Positions 46,929 through 58,997 of a stretch of 64,000 nt of DNA are shown piece after piece. Position 1 is the stretch's first letter. The number at the start of each line of letters is the position of its first letter. Source of the DNA: Hydra vulgaris (lineage: Eukaryota; Cnidaria; Hydrozoa; Anthoathecata; Hydridae). The notes below the pieces were generated by a model. The model made no database searches. It had not been told where the DNA came from and saw only the letters and a list, made by a program, of their open reading frames with translations. A program made the position numbers and the translations under genes. The stretch spans positions 3,979,501 through 4,043,500 of the forward strand of contig NC_088934.1 in the NCBI RefSeq assembly GCF_038396675.1. The letters run 5' to 3'.

Positions 46929-47953
46929 AACGCAAATATCTCAGCTTCTATAAATTATTTTTAAAAGAAATTTTCAGGGTTTGTTCATCTGTGTATAAGT
47001 TAGTATGTGAACCAGAATCTAATTAATTCTTTGAGCATTTTAGGAAATATGGGTTGGTTTTTGTTGAACCTTACCCGTTTTTTAATTTCCCTAAATACGT
47101 AAAGCTGCCATTATGGATCTAACATAATTATATATTTTTACTGGTTCACATACTAATTTTATATACATCCTGCATTAAAAACCAAACTTCACGCAAAACG
47201 GATGAACAGATAGCTAGAACTCTTTGTTTTAAGAAAGTGATGTTTTAATCATTTTTTTGCTGATTCAGCATTAAAAAACTTAATTTCTTTTTTTTTTTCT
47301 TTTTTTCGTCATACAAATATAACTTCTTAATGTTAAAAAATAAAATAAACTTTCCCCCAAATTGTATTTTTGATTTTTTTACCAGACGACCACCTTAAAT
47401 ATTTAAGCATTAAGAAATTCCCTTGTCACAGGTTTTTGGTCGCATAATGGATATTATTTTAAATGATGAAAATTTTGCTAATGTAAATAAATAAGATTTT
47501 CTACAGTTTAATTTCTTTTTGTGACTGTTTTTTTCTTATTCGTGACAGATAATATTATCAGGGTAAAGAGTTGTTTTTATTTACCGAGCGGAACTTTGTA
47601 ATCATTTAATCCAGTCTGATAGTTACATTTTTTTCTATTTTCTGTTGACACTCCTGTTTCTGTTGTCACTTAATAGGTTGAGTTTTTACACCATCACGGC
47701 TATTTGAATACAGTAAAAAAATCCTCTGACGTCATTTTTTGACTCTGATATATAAATTTTTTTCGCGTTACTTAACATAAATAATATTTACTTGTGCGAA
47801 GTTAAATACTTATCTTTTAAATAACACAAATAAATTTCAGATATGAGTATTTGAGAAATATCACTCGTTACTACGAATAATGTTAATAAATAACTAAAAA
47901 TATTAACTTATGTGAAGTTTAATTAGTTTGTAATTTATTTGGACTCAACTTTC

Positions 47954-48136
47954 CACTTTGTTATTGTTGTTATTGTTGTTCATAAAAAATATTTTTACAA
48001 TGTTTTATTTGAATATAATAAGAAAAGACTAAAGTTACATTCTTTAAGTGTTATCAACAAAGCAATAAAGTTTAATAATCTAAACAAACTATTTCTATTT
48101 CTTCTCCAAAAAATTTACGAGAATATATGTTTGTGA
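47954..48136 (+). other. Short ORF conserved between duplicate copies (copy B)
   Basis: This is the counterpart of 449-649. It keeps the frame from the hydrophobic start through KKYFYNV, RLKLHSLSV and NKAIKFNNLNKLF but ends six codons earlier at TGA (TTA in copy A). See copy A for the substitution pattern. Confidence 0.3.
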
Positions 48137-48619
48137 GACTGCATCAAAACATGAAGGTATAAAAGTGGTGGTTTCCCATTGATTCGCCTAATAATTGATG
48201 TACTTCATGTGCATCTATCATTAAACTCATCATTAAAATAGTTTAAATTAAAGGTCGTGTATTGTAACTGAGAATATAAATCATCTTTAAAAACACGAAT
48301 AAACCTATAAACAGTTAAAGTGTTTATCTATAAATATTTGCAGTGGAAATAGACCTTTGTTAGCAGCCAAGCCACAATTTATCTTTAAAAAATTTGTGAT
48401 GATTAAAAATCATCTGTAAATATTTATGAAGTTAAAAATTGCAACTGATATTTTGTCATATTTGCTTTTTCCTCTTAGTTTGTTGCTAAGCATTTGTGTG
48501 TGTTAATAATCTAAAGTTTAAAGTCTAAACAATCAACACACCTAATGTTAAAACTATTTGCAGGACTCTGAGAGAATTAGGATTAGATGCAAAACTGAAC
48601 ACATCACTTCTCGCATCTA

Positions 48620-48725
48620 CCCAGTGGGCACATGACGTTAATTTGACGTTTTAAGGACGTCCTACAGACTTGGGGCGTCTTTAAGTCGTAGTAAAGACGT
48701 TTTACAAACCTCTGTGCTTGCTAGG
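48620..48725. repeat. CCCAGTGGGCA / GACGTC repeat, copy 2
   Basis: Same block as at 1158, a little longer here, with an extra AAAGACGTTTTACAAACCTC segment that copy A has lost or B gained. Confidence 0.6.
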
Positions 48726-49604
48726 TAAGGACCATAAGATTTAGTAATTGGCTGAAAAAGTTAAAGTAGTTAAAACTCAATGTTTTAAATATTTTTAATA
48801 GGTTAAATAGGTTTAAATATAGTTTATTGTGCTTAGTGATAAGTTTAACTTATTTTAAAAATTATTTCAAAAATGGGTTTGAGCTGAAATTCTAACCAGA
48901 AAGATATGCAGATAAAAATAGTATATAGTACACATAGTAAACTGCAAAAGAGTTTATTAACAAAATATCTATAAATCGAAATATTCTTTCAAGCAAATTA
49001 TACAAATTTTTAATATAAATTTTACATAAATAGTCATTATAATAATAATAGTAATAAAAAGAGTACAAATAATAGCAACAGTAATACTAATAAAAATAAT
49101 GCTATTTAAACTTTTATTATTGATATAATTCGAAAAAAGTTATACTATTAAAGATAAATACAAATAAATGTCTACTATGATTTGACTATTTATTGTCGGT
49201 ATAAAAGAAAAAGTCTAAAAACATCATTTTGAGATAATGAACAAATAAGTTTATTGCGTAATAGTTAAAATAACAAATTTTTTTGTAATAATTGAAATAA
49301 AAAATCTCAATAATTCATTAATAATTAATTTATTAAATTTGCTTGGCGTATCAAACGATAGAGAATATAAAATATTAAAGAGTGGTATAACCCATATTGC
49401 CAAAAATGGACTTCGTGCATTTCCCTAGTATACCGACGATATACACTATGAATTGGTGCATATTAATTATGTTTAATTATGTTTAATTATGTTTAACTAT
49501 GTAAAATAATGTAAACTGAAGTTAAATTTTTGTAGTAGTTAAAATTAAAAATTAAAATATTAAAAAATATTAGTGGTATAGTTGGTTAACAAAATAACAT
49601 TTAT

Positions 49605-50387
49605 TCATTCAAGATAACCAAAGCCTTTCTCAAGAGACCGAAAAAATTCTCTGAGTTCAGAGTCAAGTTCAATAACGTCTTCTCTTTCTTTCATTTGATT
49701 ATTTTGATTGAAATCTTCTTCGTTATTTATGTCAAAAGAGTTTTCACAGCTACGTTGAGCTTCGTCTGAATAGTAATGCAGTGTAGTTGTTTCTTTGTGC
49801 GTTTGTTGATTTTCACCAAAACTGTCACTTTTATTTTTATTTGATTTAGCATTTAATTGGACATTGGAAACAAACTTATTATTAATGCTTTTTGTAAGAA
49901 TTTTAGACGAAAATGTATTTTGATTGTCGTTTGTTTCATTCTGATAAGCTGCCAATACGCTTTGAAGGTAGCCAAAGCTTTTCAAATCTTTTTGCACTAA
50001 AATTTCACTCATGTTTAGACATTTAAAAATTTCGTATGTATTTAAATCATTACTTCTTAGTTTGGAAGCCATTTTGGAAAAACTTGTATTATTTAGTTGA
50101 TGGAATTTTTTTTTTTTAAAGAAGTAATGATAATTTGGATAATCTTGCATAAATTTAGTTCGAAGACACTTTGCACTTTGAATAAACGGCAATTTCTCAA
50201 CTTCACTCATTAATTTCCAAACTTTCCCTAACAGTCTGCTTATTTCAGTGTTGCTTAGATGAGGGTTTTCACTTGCATACATTTTCCTTACAGATTTTGC
50301 CCACAGCAAAAACGAATTCATTGGACGTTTTGTAATTTTCTCTCTTGGAAACTTTTCTGCGCATCTTCTTTTAAAAAAGTTATCCAT
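49605..50387 (-). CDS. Sox-like HMG-box protein, copy B (start shifted)
   Basis: Paralogue of 1938-2798. The frame is open from about 50498, but the ATG used in copy A reads CTG here (KLELPRF against KMELPRF). No other ATG precedes the first in-frame Met at 50387, giving about 260 aa starting MDNFFKRRC. The HMG box is intact (RPMNSFLLWAKSVRKMYASE, ISRLLGKVWK, YPNYHYFFKKKK), and the C-terminal half is close to copy A with no stop or frameshift. Relative to A it lacks about eight residues before the box. Either the protein is N-terminally shorter, an upstream exon supplies the start, or translation is lost. The intact frame suggests retained function. Confidence 0.75.
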   Translation of the reverse strand: MDNFFKRRCAEKFPREKITKRPMNSFLLWAKSVRKMYASENPHLSNTEISRLLGKVWKLMSEVEKLPFIQSAKCLRTKFMQDYPNYHYFFKKKKFHQLNNTSFSKMASKLRSNDLNTYEIFKCLNMSEILVQKDLKSFGYLQSVLAAYQNETNDNQNTFSSKILTKSINNKFVSNVQLNAKSNKNKSDSFGENQQTHKETTTLHYYSDEAQRSCENSFDINNEEDFNQNNQMKEREDVIELDSELREFFRSLEKGFGYLE

Positions 50388-50999
50388 AAAAGAATCTTCA
50401 CATAACGTATCTTGTTTTACAAATCTTGGAAGCTCCAGTTTCAAAAACTTAGTAACTATGTTTTTAACCTGTGACTGATTTGATTTAAATTCCGTTTAAA
50501 AACGAAACTAAACTTAAAGTTAATTTAGATCTCACATAGGCTTAACACAAGTCAACAAATGTGAGTTAATTCGACTTTTGTTTATTTGTTTTGTCGCCTA
50601 AATACTTTAATGCAGACTGGTGGTAATTGTTTAATAAAAAACTTTATAGAGATCTTTATTTGCGAACTCGCTCACTGCTACATATGTAGGGGTAGTTCTT
50701 TATCTGTTAATTAGTGTAATATTGCAGTTAAGTTTGGAATTGCAAAATAAAGTTTAACTGCCAATAAACAAAGTTTACTCTTTGTTTTCTATTGTTCTTT
50801 GTTACTCTTATATTGTTTTTTTAATTGAGAATTTATTTAATTTAGTTTAGGGCAAAACCAAACAAACTTCATTTCCACAATGGATCAAGTTTTTTTGTTC
50901 CATCGCATGATGATGACATAATAATCATTTTTAAGGTATTAATAGCATTAAGATGTTCATCTGTTGACTAGTCATCAAACTGGTTCTTGCCTAAATCTG

Positions 51000-51789
51000 G
51001 ATATTTTACTACCAGCTTCCCAGCAAACATTATATAGCGGAATAGACCTTTTCGCTAATTCGACTTTTAGTTTGGCAAAATATTAAATGTTTAGTACGAT
51101 GTAAAAGTTCATAAAATTTTGAGCAACTGATGAAAACAATGTCGAGCTTTTTGCTAACTTGTATAACTGCATAACTCTATAGCTTCATAACGCGTAAGAA
51201 ATTTGCGTATTAATATTGCGTAGCGTATTGTAAAGAACGTATTGAAAAGAATAAATAAAATACACTGTCAAGAAATTGCAGTTTAGTTTTTTCAGATAAT
51301 TATTCAAAATAAGATGTTGGCAAAAGTAAATAAATGATAAGATTGAGACAATTCTTTGCCACAAGAATTTTTCGGACCACTTAAAAAAGGTTCCAAATTT
51401 AATATCGTTTTTCTATAGTATGGCCTATTTCTATATGCACCAATTAGTTTTTATTTACCCAATACAGAGCGCTAGAAGGTTTAATAACACAATTGTATAG
51501 TAAACAGCAAATGTCATATAATGACTAACTTTCTCATAAGCATTAAATTTACAGCTGCTATATGAATTATTGGCTAAGCTCTGTGAGTAAACACAACTTA
51601 GAGGTTTCTTCTGATAGTGTAGTATAAAGATTAAAAATTATATGCATACACACATATGTATAAACATACGCAAACAAACACATATATATAAATTTTTAGC
51701 TACTTCCATGTTTCCACATGTTTTAAGTGCAGTTTCAATTGATGTTAAAAATTAGAGCTGATTTATGTATATAACACTTTTTTGTTTTA
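51000..51789. other. Gene-less stretch
   Basis: AT-rich sequence between the duplication edge and the mariner-like element. I see no ORF, repeat family or signal that I can support. Confidence 0.4.
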
Positions 51790-52146
51790 CCGGTTTTTGC
51801 ATCCATTCAAAAAAACATGACATTAATTTAAAACAACCATGACATTCATTTAAAACATCGTGACAATCAATTAAAACAATCGTGATTTTCAATTCAAACA
51901 TTTAACGCATGCGCAATCTCAACATTCTATATTATTCAAAGGTTTTTTTTCAATATATATTTTTATTTTTATTATTCAATTATTTAAAATTTTATTTTAT
52001 TTAAAATATGTTTATTTTCCAATTACTGTCGATGTATGTCATCTGGCTTAAGACACGCTTCGAAAAAGCTTTTGCAGTGTGTGTAATAGTTCGATAAGTT
52101 AACATTAGGAATAGATAAGCATGCCTCACACATTCTTGTAATTAGT

Positions 52147-53033
52147 TCATTTCTTCCAGCTGGGGCCGTATTTCTTCGTTATTCTTAAGATAAAAAAAAT
52201 CTTTTCACAAGGATTCAAGAATGGTGAATATGGTGGCAAATATTTTATTTGAATGTTCTGAGCCCTCATCTCATCATTATGATGAATTCTGACATTATCT
52301 ATCACCAGGGTGAATTCTTCCTTTGCCCCCAAAACTCGTATAACTTCATCAATATATTCTTGAAAAAAAACCGTATTGACTGACACACTGACAGCTTTGC
52401 AGTGAATAATATTTAAACCATTGACGGCCAATATCATCGAAACGTTACGCTGCCTAGGGCTAATGGTCGGGTTTGGTGTTACTCCTCTTCTTGCCCATGA
52501 ATGAATGCGAAACATGTGTAAATTAAATGGACTTTCATCAATAAAAATAATATTTCGATAGCGATGAATAAGCGAGACTGAAGTATACCACCTAATATAT
52601 TCAATTCGAAGATTTTTTACATCATTGTCGTTTCTTCTTTAACTTGGTCGAGTAATTTTATATGTGTATCCAAGACTAGTCACCCATCTTTAGACAGTTG
52701 TAACCGATACATTTACATTTAAAGTATATTTAATCTCAATTATAGTTGTCGTTGTATTATCGTTTTTATCGTGTTTATCGTGTTTATCGCTTTTATCGTG
52801 TTTATCGCTCTTCAATTCTTCTTCTAATCTCTTCGTTATAAATAACGTGACGAGCGCCACCTCTAGCACCAGGAAGTGTTGAATTTGTTCGATCGTAGCT
52901 TTTTAAAATTGATTGTATTGTGTTTCGATTAACTCCTGTTAACGATGAAGCTTCAGATTAAGTTTTTCCTTGATCAACGACTAGATTCACTACAAGATCT
53001 TGATGTTTTGGGAAACAGATCTTCGCGGCATGA
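52147..53033 (-). pseudogene. Tc1/mariner-superfamily DDE transposase
   Basis: N-terminal part (about 52790-53033): HTH with EASSLTGVNRNTIQSILKSY and a basic GARGGARHVIYNEEIRRR, broken by a stop and by a GATAAACAC-type repeat expansion at 52754-52810. Catalytic part: IIFIDESPFNLHMFRIHSWA (first Asp), FTLVIDNVRIHH (second Asp) and YLPPYSPFLNPCE (Glu). By my count 30 residues separate the second Asp and the Glu, fewer than the 34 of classic Tc1/mariner. The C-terminus is short. Stops and shifts between HTH and catalytic part make it inactive. Confidence 0.75.
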
Positions 53034-53459
53034 AAATTCAGATTGAATTTTTCATTGATCAACGACCAATATCAAAACAAGTTTTCGCGTATTTTGGCAA
53101 ATGAAAATTTAGTATGCACATGCGCTTAATGTGTTAATGGGAAATCATGGTTGTTTTAATTATCAACATGCATGTTTTAATTGAACGTCATGGTTGTTTT
53201 GCCAATACATAAAAAATGTTTTGCCAATATATAAAAAATATGTACCGGGTTTTGATTCATTTAAAACAAACATGACATCCATTTAAGTTTAAAATAAATT
53301 CCATAAAATTAAAATAAATTAATATAATATTAATAAAAAATAAATTTAAATAAAACCTTTTTTTTTTTTAATAATTATATAGAATGTTGAGATTGCGCAT
53401 GCGTTAAATGTTTTAGTTGAAAATCACGAATGTTTTAATCGATTGTCAAGATGTTTTAA

Positions 53460-55473
53460 GGTGGTACACAAGGGAAAAAATGAAACTGTGAAATATTATA
53501 CAAAATGTATCTTTTTGATGAAAACTTGTTTTAATAAAGTGTTATAATTATTTTTATTTAAAAAGATAAATTTTAAAACTTATTAAAAATGCATAATGGC
53601 GGAAAAAAGAATAACAAAGGCTGTATTTCAAAACATAGTATCTTTATCTAGTGAAAAGATTATGGATTAAAAATCGATACAGTTATAAAACAACTTATTA
53701 TATACCGTTTAACCCATGCATTTTTAAATTTTTTGAAAATTACTCTTTTTATCACGAATTTACTAAAAAAATTGAAAATTTTTGACTTCCTCTATAGATT
53801 TATAGCAATAACTTTTTATCTAACCAAATCCAAGAAAAACCCATGGGTCAACCGGAGCATCAATATTAAATAAACATTTTCTGAAAATTTCAGTTCATAA
53901 ACATAAACTGTACTTAAGTTATCATGTTTTGAATTTTAAAAAACCCTAAAAAAACATTTATGCAAAAAAAAACAAAAAATAAAAAAGAATAGATCATTTT
54001 GAAGTGTTAAAACTACTAAAAACCACCAGCTACATAAAATTCTTTTTTCTTATCCTGTTCAGCATCACGGGAAACCATTTTATTTGATCTTAAAGATTAT
54101 CTCCTACTTTTTCCTTCATTATTCGATTTTAAATTCATTCGTTTAACACGACTAATATTTGCTAAAATTGATTTTTTACAAGTTACTGAACCGATTAAAC
54201 CATAATACTTTAGTACATTTAAGACACCATTTGCACCATCATTGTAATGGATCACTGCTGAATGAACACCCATTTCAAGAACATTTTTCCCTACAAAGTT
54301 GTTTTTGGGTACACGAGACCATATCAAAGAGTTTAATGCTTCATTACCATTCTGAGTTTCACCATGCAGGCATTTTTTGAGTAACTCGTCAGCTTGTAGG
54401 TCTTGGATAATAGGAAGAATTAAAGTCTTTATCCATGGTGGAATTGACATAGATGAAGTTATATTTTTCTTGCTACTATTACAGTACTTACACCATGTTT
54501 TAGTCGTTGTTCTAGGGCAAAATTGTAAGCTATCATAAGTAAGCTGTCATAACATCTTGGCTAACTATTTGAAACCCATTCAGTGTCAAACAATTTAAGT
54601 TCATGCATCGAGAAAACGATTTCATAAAACTAAACCCACAACCAATTTCTCGAAAACCAATAACTGCACGCATATTTACTTCAAAAGTTTTTTTTTTACT
54701 TTTTTCTGGTTTATTTTTTGATGAAACTCTTAGTGAAGTGTAAGTACACGTAGACCAGCCACAAGCTGAGCAGTTCATATTGAGTAAATGAGAAAAACCT
54801 ATTCTGTGACTTAATTTATCTTCAATTAAAAGAGGAGAATAACAGCACTGACAAACTGTTTTTGAAATCAAACTTTTTAATATGGTAAAATTAATCAAAA
54901 CGAAATAGTTATCAATTTGTTTATCATCAAAACTCTCAATACTATTGTCAGTAACTAGTTTCTTAGCACTGAGTTAGAACAACTGATGAAGATGGAGATA
55001 TTAAAGGCTGAACAGTAAAATAATTTTTATTAGGATGACATCCATTCCATTTTCTTTTAACTTTTTTAGATAAATTTCTTTTGCTTGACATCTTAACAAA
55101 AAAAAAATCAAATAAGCAACAAGAATGTTTGTGCTCTGTTTAATAAGGTTTGTGACTTCTATCAATGCAGTTTAGACCGGAAAAACAAGAGCAATTCTTT
55201 CTTGATGACTTTATGCTTTCCTCTCAAAATTGCTATTAAAAAAAACAAGTCCAAAATCACTTACAAAACAAGTTAAAAACTTGTTGCTATGAGGTTGTTA
55301 AGGAGTTTTACATGATAGTGGGGCTCAAGTAGGTCAAAGTTGAGCTATATATTTAAACAAGTATGTCGAAAGTTTTTTTTAAAAGTCAACTTAAAGGGTC
55401 AATCTTTCATAAAATTAAAAAAAAAAAAAAAATCAAAAAATTTTTTTTTTGTCATTTTTCTTCCTGGTGTACC
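53460..55473 (-). mobile_element. Kolobok-like DNA transposon 3, nested in a mariner end
   Basis: TTAA flanks both sides (53456-53459 and 55474-55477). The left end is GGTGGTACACAAGGGAAAAA. The right end, inverted, reads GGTACACCAGGAAGAAAAAT, three bases shorter at the tip. It sits inside the right terminal repeat of the mariner-like element. The intact left terminal repeat at 51841-51860 shows the uninterrupted TTAA site. Confidence 0.85.
54097..55091 (-). pseudogene. Transposase pseudogene of Kolobok-like element 3
   Basis: ATG at 55091 gives MSSKRNLSKKVKRKWNGCHP, a short basic leader usual for this family. A frameshift near 54970 is followed by FVLINFTILKSLISKTVCQC with zinc-ribbon pairs CQCC and CSAC, then FREIGCGFSFMKSFSRCMNL. 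The reading then jumps, with an internal deletion, to the C-terminal block (54097-54450): DLQADELLKKCLHGETQNGN, EALNSLIWSRVPKNNF. Both catalytic Asp motifs are deleted. It is more divergent from elements 1 and 2 than they are from each other. Confidence 0.8.
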
Positions 55474-55556
55474 TTAAGTGAATGTTATGGTTGTTTTAAA
55501 TAAATGTTTTTTTAAGTAGATGTCATGTTTTTTTTAAATGGATGCAAAAACCGGTA

Positions 55557-56640
55557 TGTTTATTGTTGTTTATTATTTAGCAAATCTGTAGAAATGGTCT
55601 AAAGAATATAATTCGTGAGACTATTTTTAACAGATTTTTTTACTTTTTTATTAATGCTGTATTGTTGTATTGCAAACTAATTTACGTTTAAAAGCAAAGA
55701 ATATACCTTCACAAAAATAAAATATTAGTTTCCATTAAACTTACGAAAACCTAAAACGCTATAAAAATTTTATTTTTGTTTCAACATTTCCTTAAAAACG
55801 GGGGTAAGCTAAGATGTTAATAATATTGATACAAGTTTATTATTTATAAACACTATATTTGTACTTTAAATAAAGAATTATTATACTTTATGTTTATATA
55901 ATTTTTTATGAAGTAAACAAAATTATAGTTTTTAACATTTAAAGAAAAACTTATTGTTGTTATTCGCCATCCAAATAATTTCCGGAGGTTAAAAATCAAG
56001 TAATGTTATACCGTTTATTCTATTTTAAAGCATGTTTAGCCCCCTGATATTTTTACCTTTTTTTTTCGTTTACTCGAAAAAATATATTCCGTGAAGTTGT
56101 TTGCCAAACTCAGAGTTATAGAAATCATGTATTGCATTGGACCTAAACAGGCGTTTTGAGCGGATCGTTATAGTTTTGCTCATCGGTTACTTAATGGACC
56201 AAAAGTGACAGTCGCCAAAAGTGGCTAGCCGATGACTAACGACTATTATAACGAGCAAAACTACTGCGGTCTACTCAAAATGTCTTTATAGGTCCACTGC
56301 AAATCTAGTAAAATAATGTTTCCTGGGTCATTAAGTGTTTCCTGCTCACTTTAATAATTATTTTAACAGATTTTTGCATTATTGTGGAGTTACATTTAAA
56401 ATGTCAACTACTAGTCTTACTCTCGCTGGAATCTGGGATCAATTCATACAAACTCAATGTTAGGAAAAATGAATATAAATATATGTACTTCAATCAAAAA
56501 CGTCGCGGATTTTCAAATAGCTTAGTTTATCATATAATAAATTCAACACTAAGTTTTAAAATATGGTGTCACTCAAAATTCATGAAGCAGTGGCGGAACT
56601 ACTGGACGCAGGACCCTGCATTGCGGGGGGGCCTACCAGC
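55557..56640. other. Gene-less stretch with split hAT-like repeat
   Basis: There is no gene. At 56589-56640 lies AGTGGCGGAACTACTGGACG and a poly-G block, the left part of a repeat that continues as GGGGGCCCTCATATAAAA at 59893 on the other side of the next element. Confidence 0.5.
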
Positions 56641-57260
56641 TATAGAGCAATTCCACGACCGTCACAGCGTGACAACCGTCTTTTTTTTTGTCTTTAGCCT
56701 TCAATATTTTATTATTAAATAGATATAAAAAAATTTTTTTTTGCTATTTTGTTAGCTCATAATAAGTGCTACAAGAAACAAGAAAAAAAGTTAGGGTGGA
56801 TATATTAGTCTTTTGTTCATGCGAGAAAATGTAAAACGTCACAGCGTGACCAAAATTTTCTCATTGTTTTTTAGTTTTTAGATCAACATCACAATTCAGC
56901 TAATATAGATGAACTGATTTATTAACTTGGCATTAAACAAAAAGTTTAGACATTACTCTTACAAGTTTTATAGCTAAATAACATTTATTTAATTAAATTT
57001 CAAACAGGTGCACCTTTAATTAACTTGTGGTAAACGTCACAGCGTGACGTCACTGCGTGACCAGACACATTTGGATAATTATAAACCAGGTAAATGGGCT
57101 GTTTTTTTTTATGAATTTAAAACTAAGTAGAGAAGGATTAGACAAATATATAATTACATCTTCATAAAAATGGTTCTTACATAGTAATCTTCAGAACACG
57201 CCCATACTATATCAGTGTCAAATCGCGTCCATATTATATTGCTGTCATATGTACAACGTT

Positions 57261-58997
57261 TTAAAGTTTTTCGGGGATTTCGTCTGAAGAGGTAAGTTGT
57301 TTCACTAAATACTTCGCACTTGAATAGGGTCGCATTTCAATTTTCCCATTATTGTTTTGAATTAGGTGCGCTGAAAATATTCCTGGTTTTGCTGGTGCTT
57401 TTGTAAATAGCTCATCAATTTTAAATTTTTTTATTGTATTTATAACATCTTCCATAGAAACAAAATAGACATTGAAATTAGTCTCATTTTTAACAGCTTC
57501 ATGAAAAGTTATGGCATCAGTTATTATAAATTTTCTCTGGATTATTTTTTGCGTTGCTATTCTTTTAACGGTCCCACCTATAGCATCTACTGGTCCTTTC
57601 CCATGTGAAGCAGCAAAAAAGTTCCAGAATAATTTTAAATCATGCTGTTCTTCCAACCAGGGTATTGCTGATGCAATAAAACAATTTTTAAATTGATTAC
57701 TTGGCCCGTCTGTCCAAACCTGTAGTATTTTAACACTAGATTTAATATGCTTAGATAATAAATTATGAACAAATAAAAGAATAAATTCTTTTGAATGGCT
57801 TAAATCATCTGAAATTATGACAGCTGATGAGCATGAATTTTGGTACCAAAATACAGCAGTAAAAACAGTAACTTGCTTCTTGTGCCAATGTGCTGACTGC
57901 ACTTCATCTTGCCACAAAGTTGAACAATTTTCAGCAAAATCCACTTGAAGAACGGCTGTGTCTGGATTACTTTGAAGTTGGATCTTATGATCACGATATG
58001 TCTTTGATTGTTTCTGTTTAATAAAATAATGCCAAAGAAATGAAGGTAAAGATTTTGAAAAGGTGCTGTAAAGATCATCAACTCTTCCCTTTTTTTCAAT
58101 TTTTTAAATATATTCCTTTCCATTACCTTCTGCAACTTTTTCCCATTGGTACCATGTAATGCATTTATTCTTGTCAATTTCATTCAAGGCAAATAGATTA
58201 TGAAACTTTGCAGCATCTTTACATGTTGTACACATATTATTATAACAAATGTCTTTTTCACTATCACATACAATGCTAAGAGGAAATTCATGTGAACACA
58301 ATGGAAAATTCAAATCAAACTTGTGTAAGGCTTCAAGGATAAGAATTATATTTTGATGCTGTTGACAACAACAAACGTTTCTTGACATTGAACTAGACAA
58401 AAGCACAAGTGGTGGGCGTAAACAAGCAAACTTTGATTTTCTGACTGATTCTTCAGGATTATCACTTTTAAAAACAGCATAAGCTTCATTAACATTCATA
58501 TACAAATGACGCTTTGTATATGAATGTTAATGAAGCTTATGCACCACAATGGTGTCTCTTTTACCGGGTGCTTGACGGGATATATCATCACGCTGATAAA
58601 AATCAAGAACCAATTTTACAGTTAAAGCATCTAATGCATTTTTACTAAGTATTTTTTCTGAGCTTGGGATTTCATTCATTTTTGTTAAAAGTTTTTGTAC
58701 AACTTTAGCCCTCTTTCTGGGTGATTTTGGTAGTGCTGACTCGGCTCTCTTAACAGCTTTTCCAAGAGTGCTTGCAGATTTGTAAGGGGGTGATGTAACA
58801 GCTACAGATTTTGATTCTGCTCTTTTTTGTCTGCTCTTTCTCTTTCGCTACCTTTCTTTTTCTTGTTCAGCCTCCAAATTAGCGAGTCTTCTTTCTTTTC
58901 TTTATTTTGATTCTTTTTCTTTAACTACTTTTTCACCAAACTTTTCTAACTGCTTTTCACGATATTTCTTTTGACGCTCAGCATGAGTAAGAGGCAT
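57261..58997 (-). pseudogene. DDE-like transposase of the 56.6-kb element
   Basis: ATG at 58997 opens MPLTHAERQKKYREKQLEKF, a basic coiled-coil-like leader. Then come AVTSPPYKSASTLGKAVKRA, KSPRKRAKVVQKLL, LVLDFYQRDDISRQAPGKRD, a middle with FACLRPPLVLLSS and a CxxC-rich zinc-like cluster (CYNNMCTTCKDA), and the core. The core has VDFAENCSTLWQDEVQSAHW, QVWTDGPSNQFKNCF and FFAASHGKGPVDAIGGTVKR, with Asp residues in acidic contexts typical of RNase H-fold transposases. Lesions: two stops in the leader, a 30-bp inverted duplication at 58477-58542 that breaks the frame, and a shift near 58105. I have seen this protein family in fish and cnidarian genomes but cannot name its superfamily. Confidence 0.65.
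58477..58542. repeat. Perfect 30-bp hairpin inside the transposase gene
   Basis: Arms 58477-58506 and 58513-58542 are exact reverse complements around TGACGC. One arm encodes the genuine YMNVNEAYA segment; the other is an inverted copy that replaces or inserts sequence and breaks the frame. Confidence 0.9.

Larger units (their letters stand above)
45912..47394. mobile_element. Kolobok-like DNA transposon 2
   Basis: The 1483-bp element is flanked by TTAA (45908-45911 and 47395-47398). Its inverted ends GGTGGTCGTCTGGTAAAAAA are identical for at least 22 bp on both sides. It keeps only the C-terminal part of the transposase and has been invaded by a tRNA-derived SINE just past the transposase stop. 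The well-preserved ends suggest later mobility than the gene content implies. Confidence 0.85.
47690..51000. repeat. Segmental duplication, copy B (HMG-box locus)
   Basis: The block matches copy A at 1-3360 in the same orientation, with gene, flanks and older repeats in the same order. Compared with A it lacks the 17-bp minisatellite and has different small indels. The right limit is near 51000, where ATGATGACATAAT-type similarity fades. Confidence 0.85.
51790..55554 (-). mobile_element. Mariner-like transposon with long internally repeated ends
   Basis: The ends CCGGTTTTTGCATCCATT (51790 onward) and the inverse closing at 55554 are flanked by TA (51788-51789 and 55555-55556). The terminal repeats extend about 170 bp and are made of diverged 22-24-bp units (CATGACATTCATTTAAAACA type), ending in TTAACGCATGCGCAATCTCA. 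The right terminal repeat is split by Kolobok-like element 3. Without that insertion the element would be about 1.75 kb. It carries a decayed transposase on the minus strand. Confidence 0.8.
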
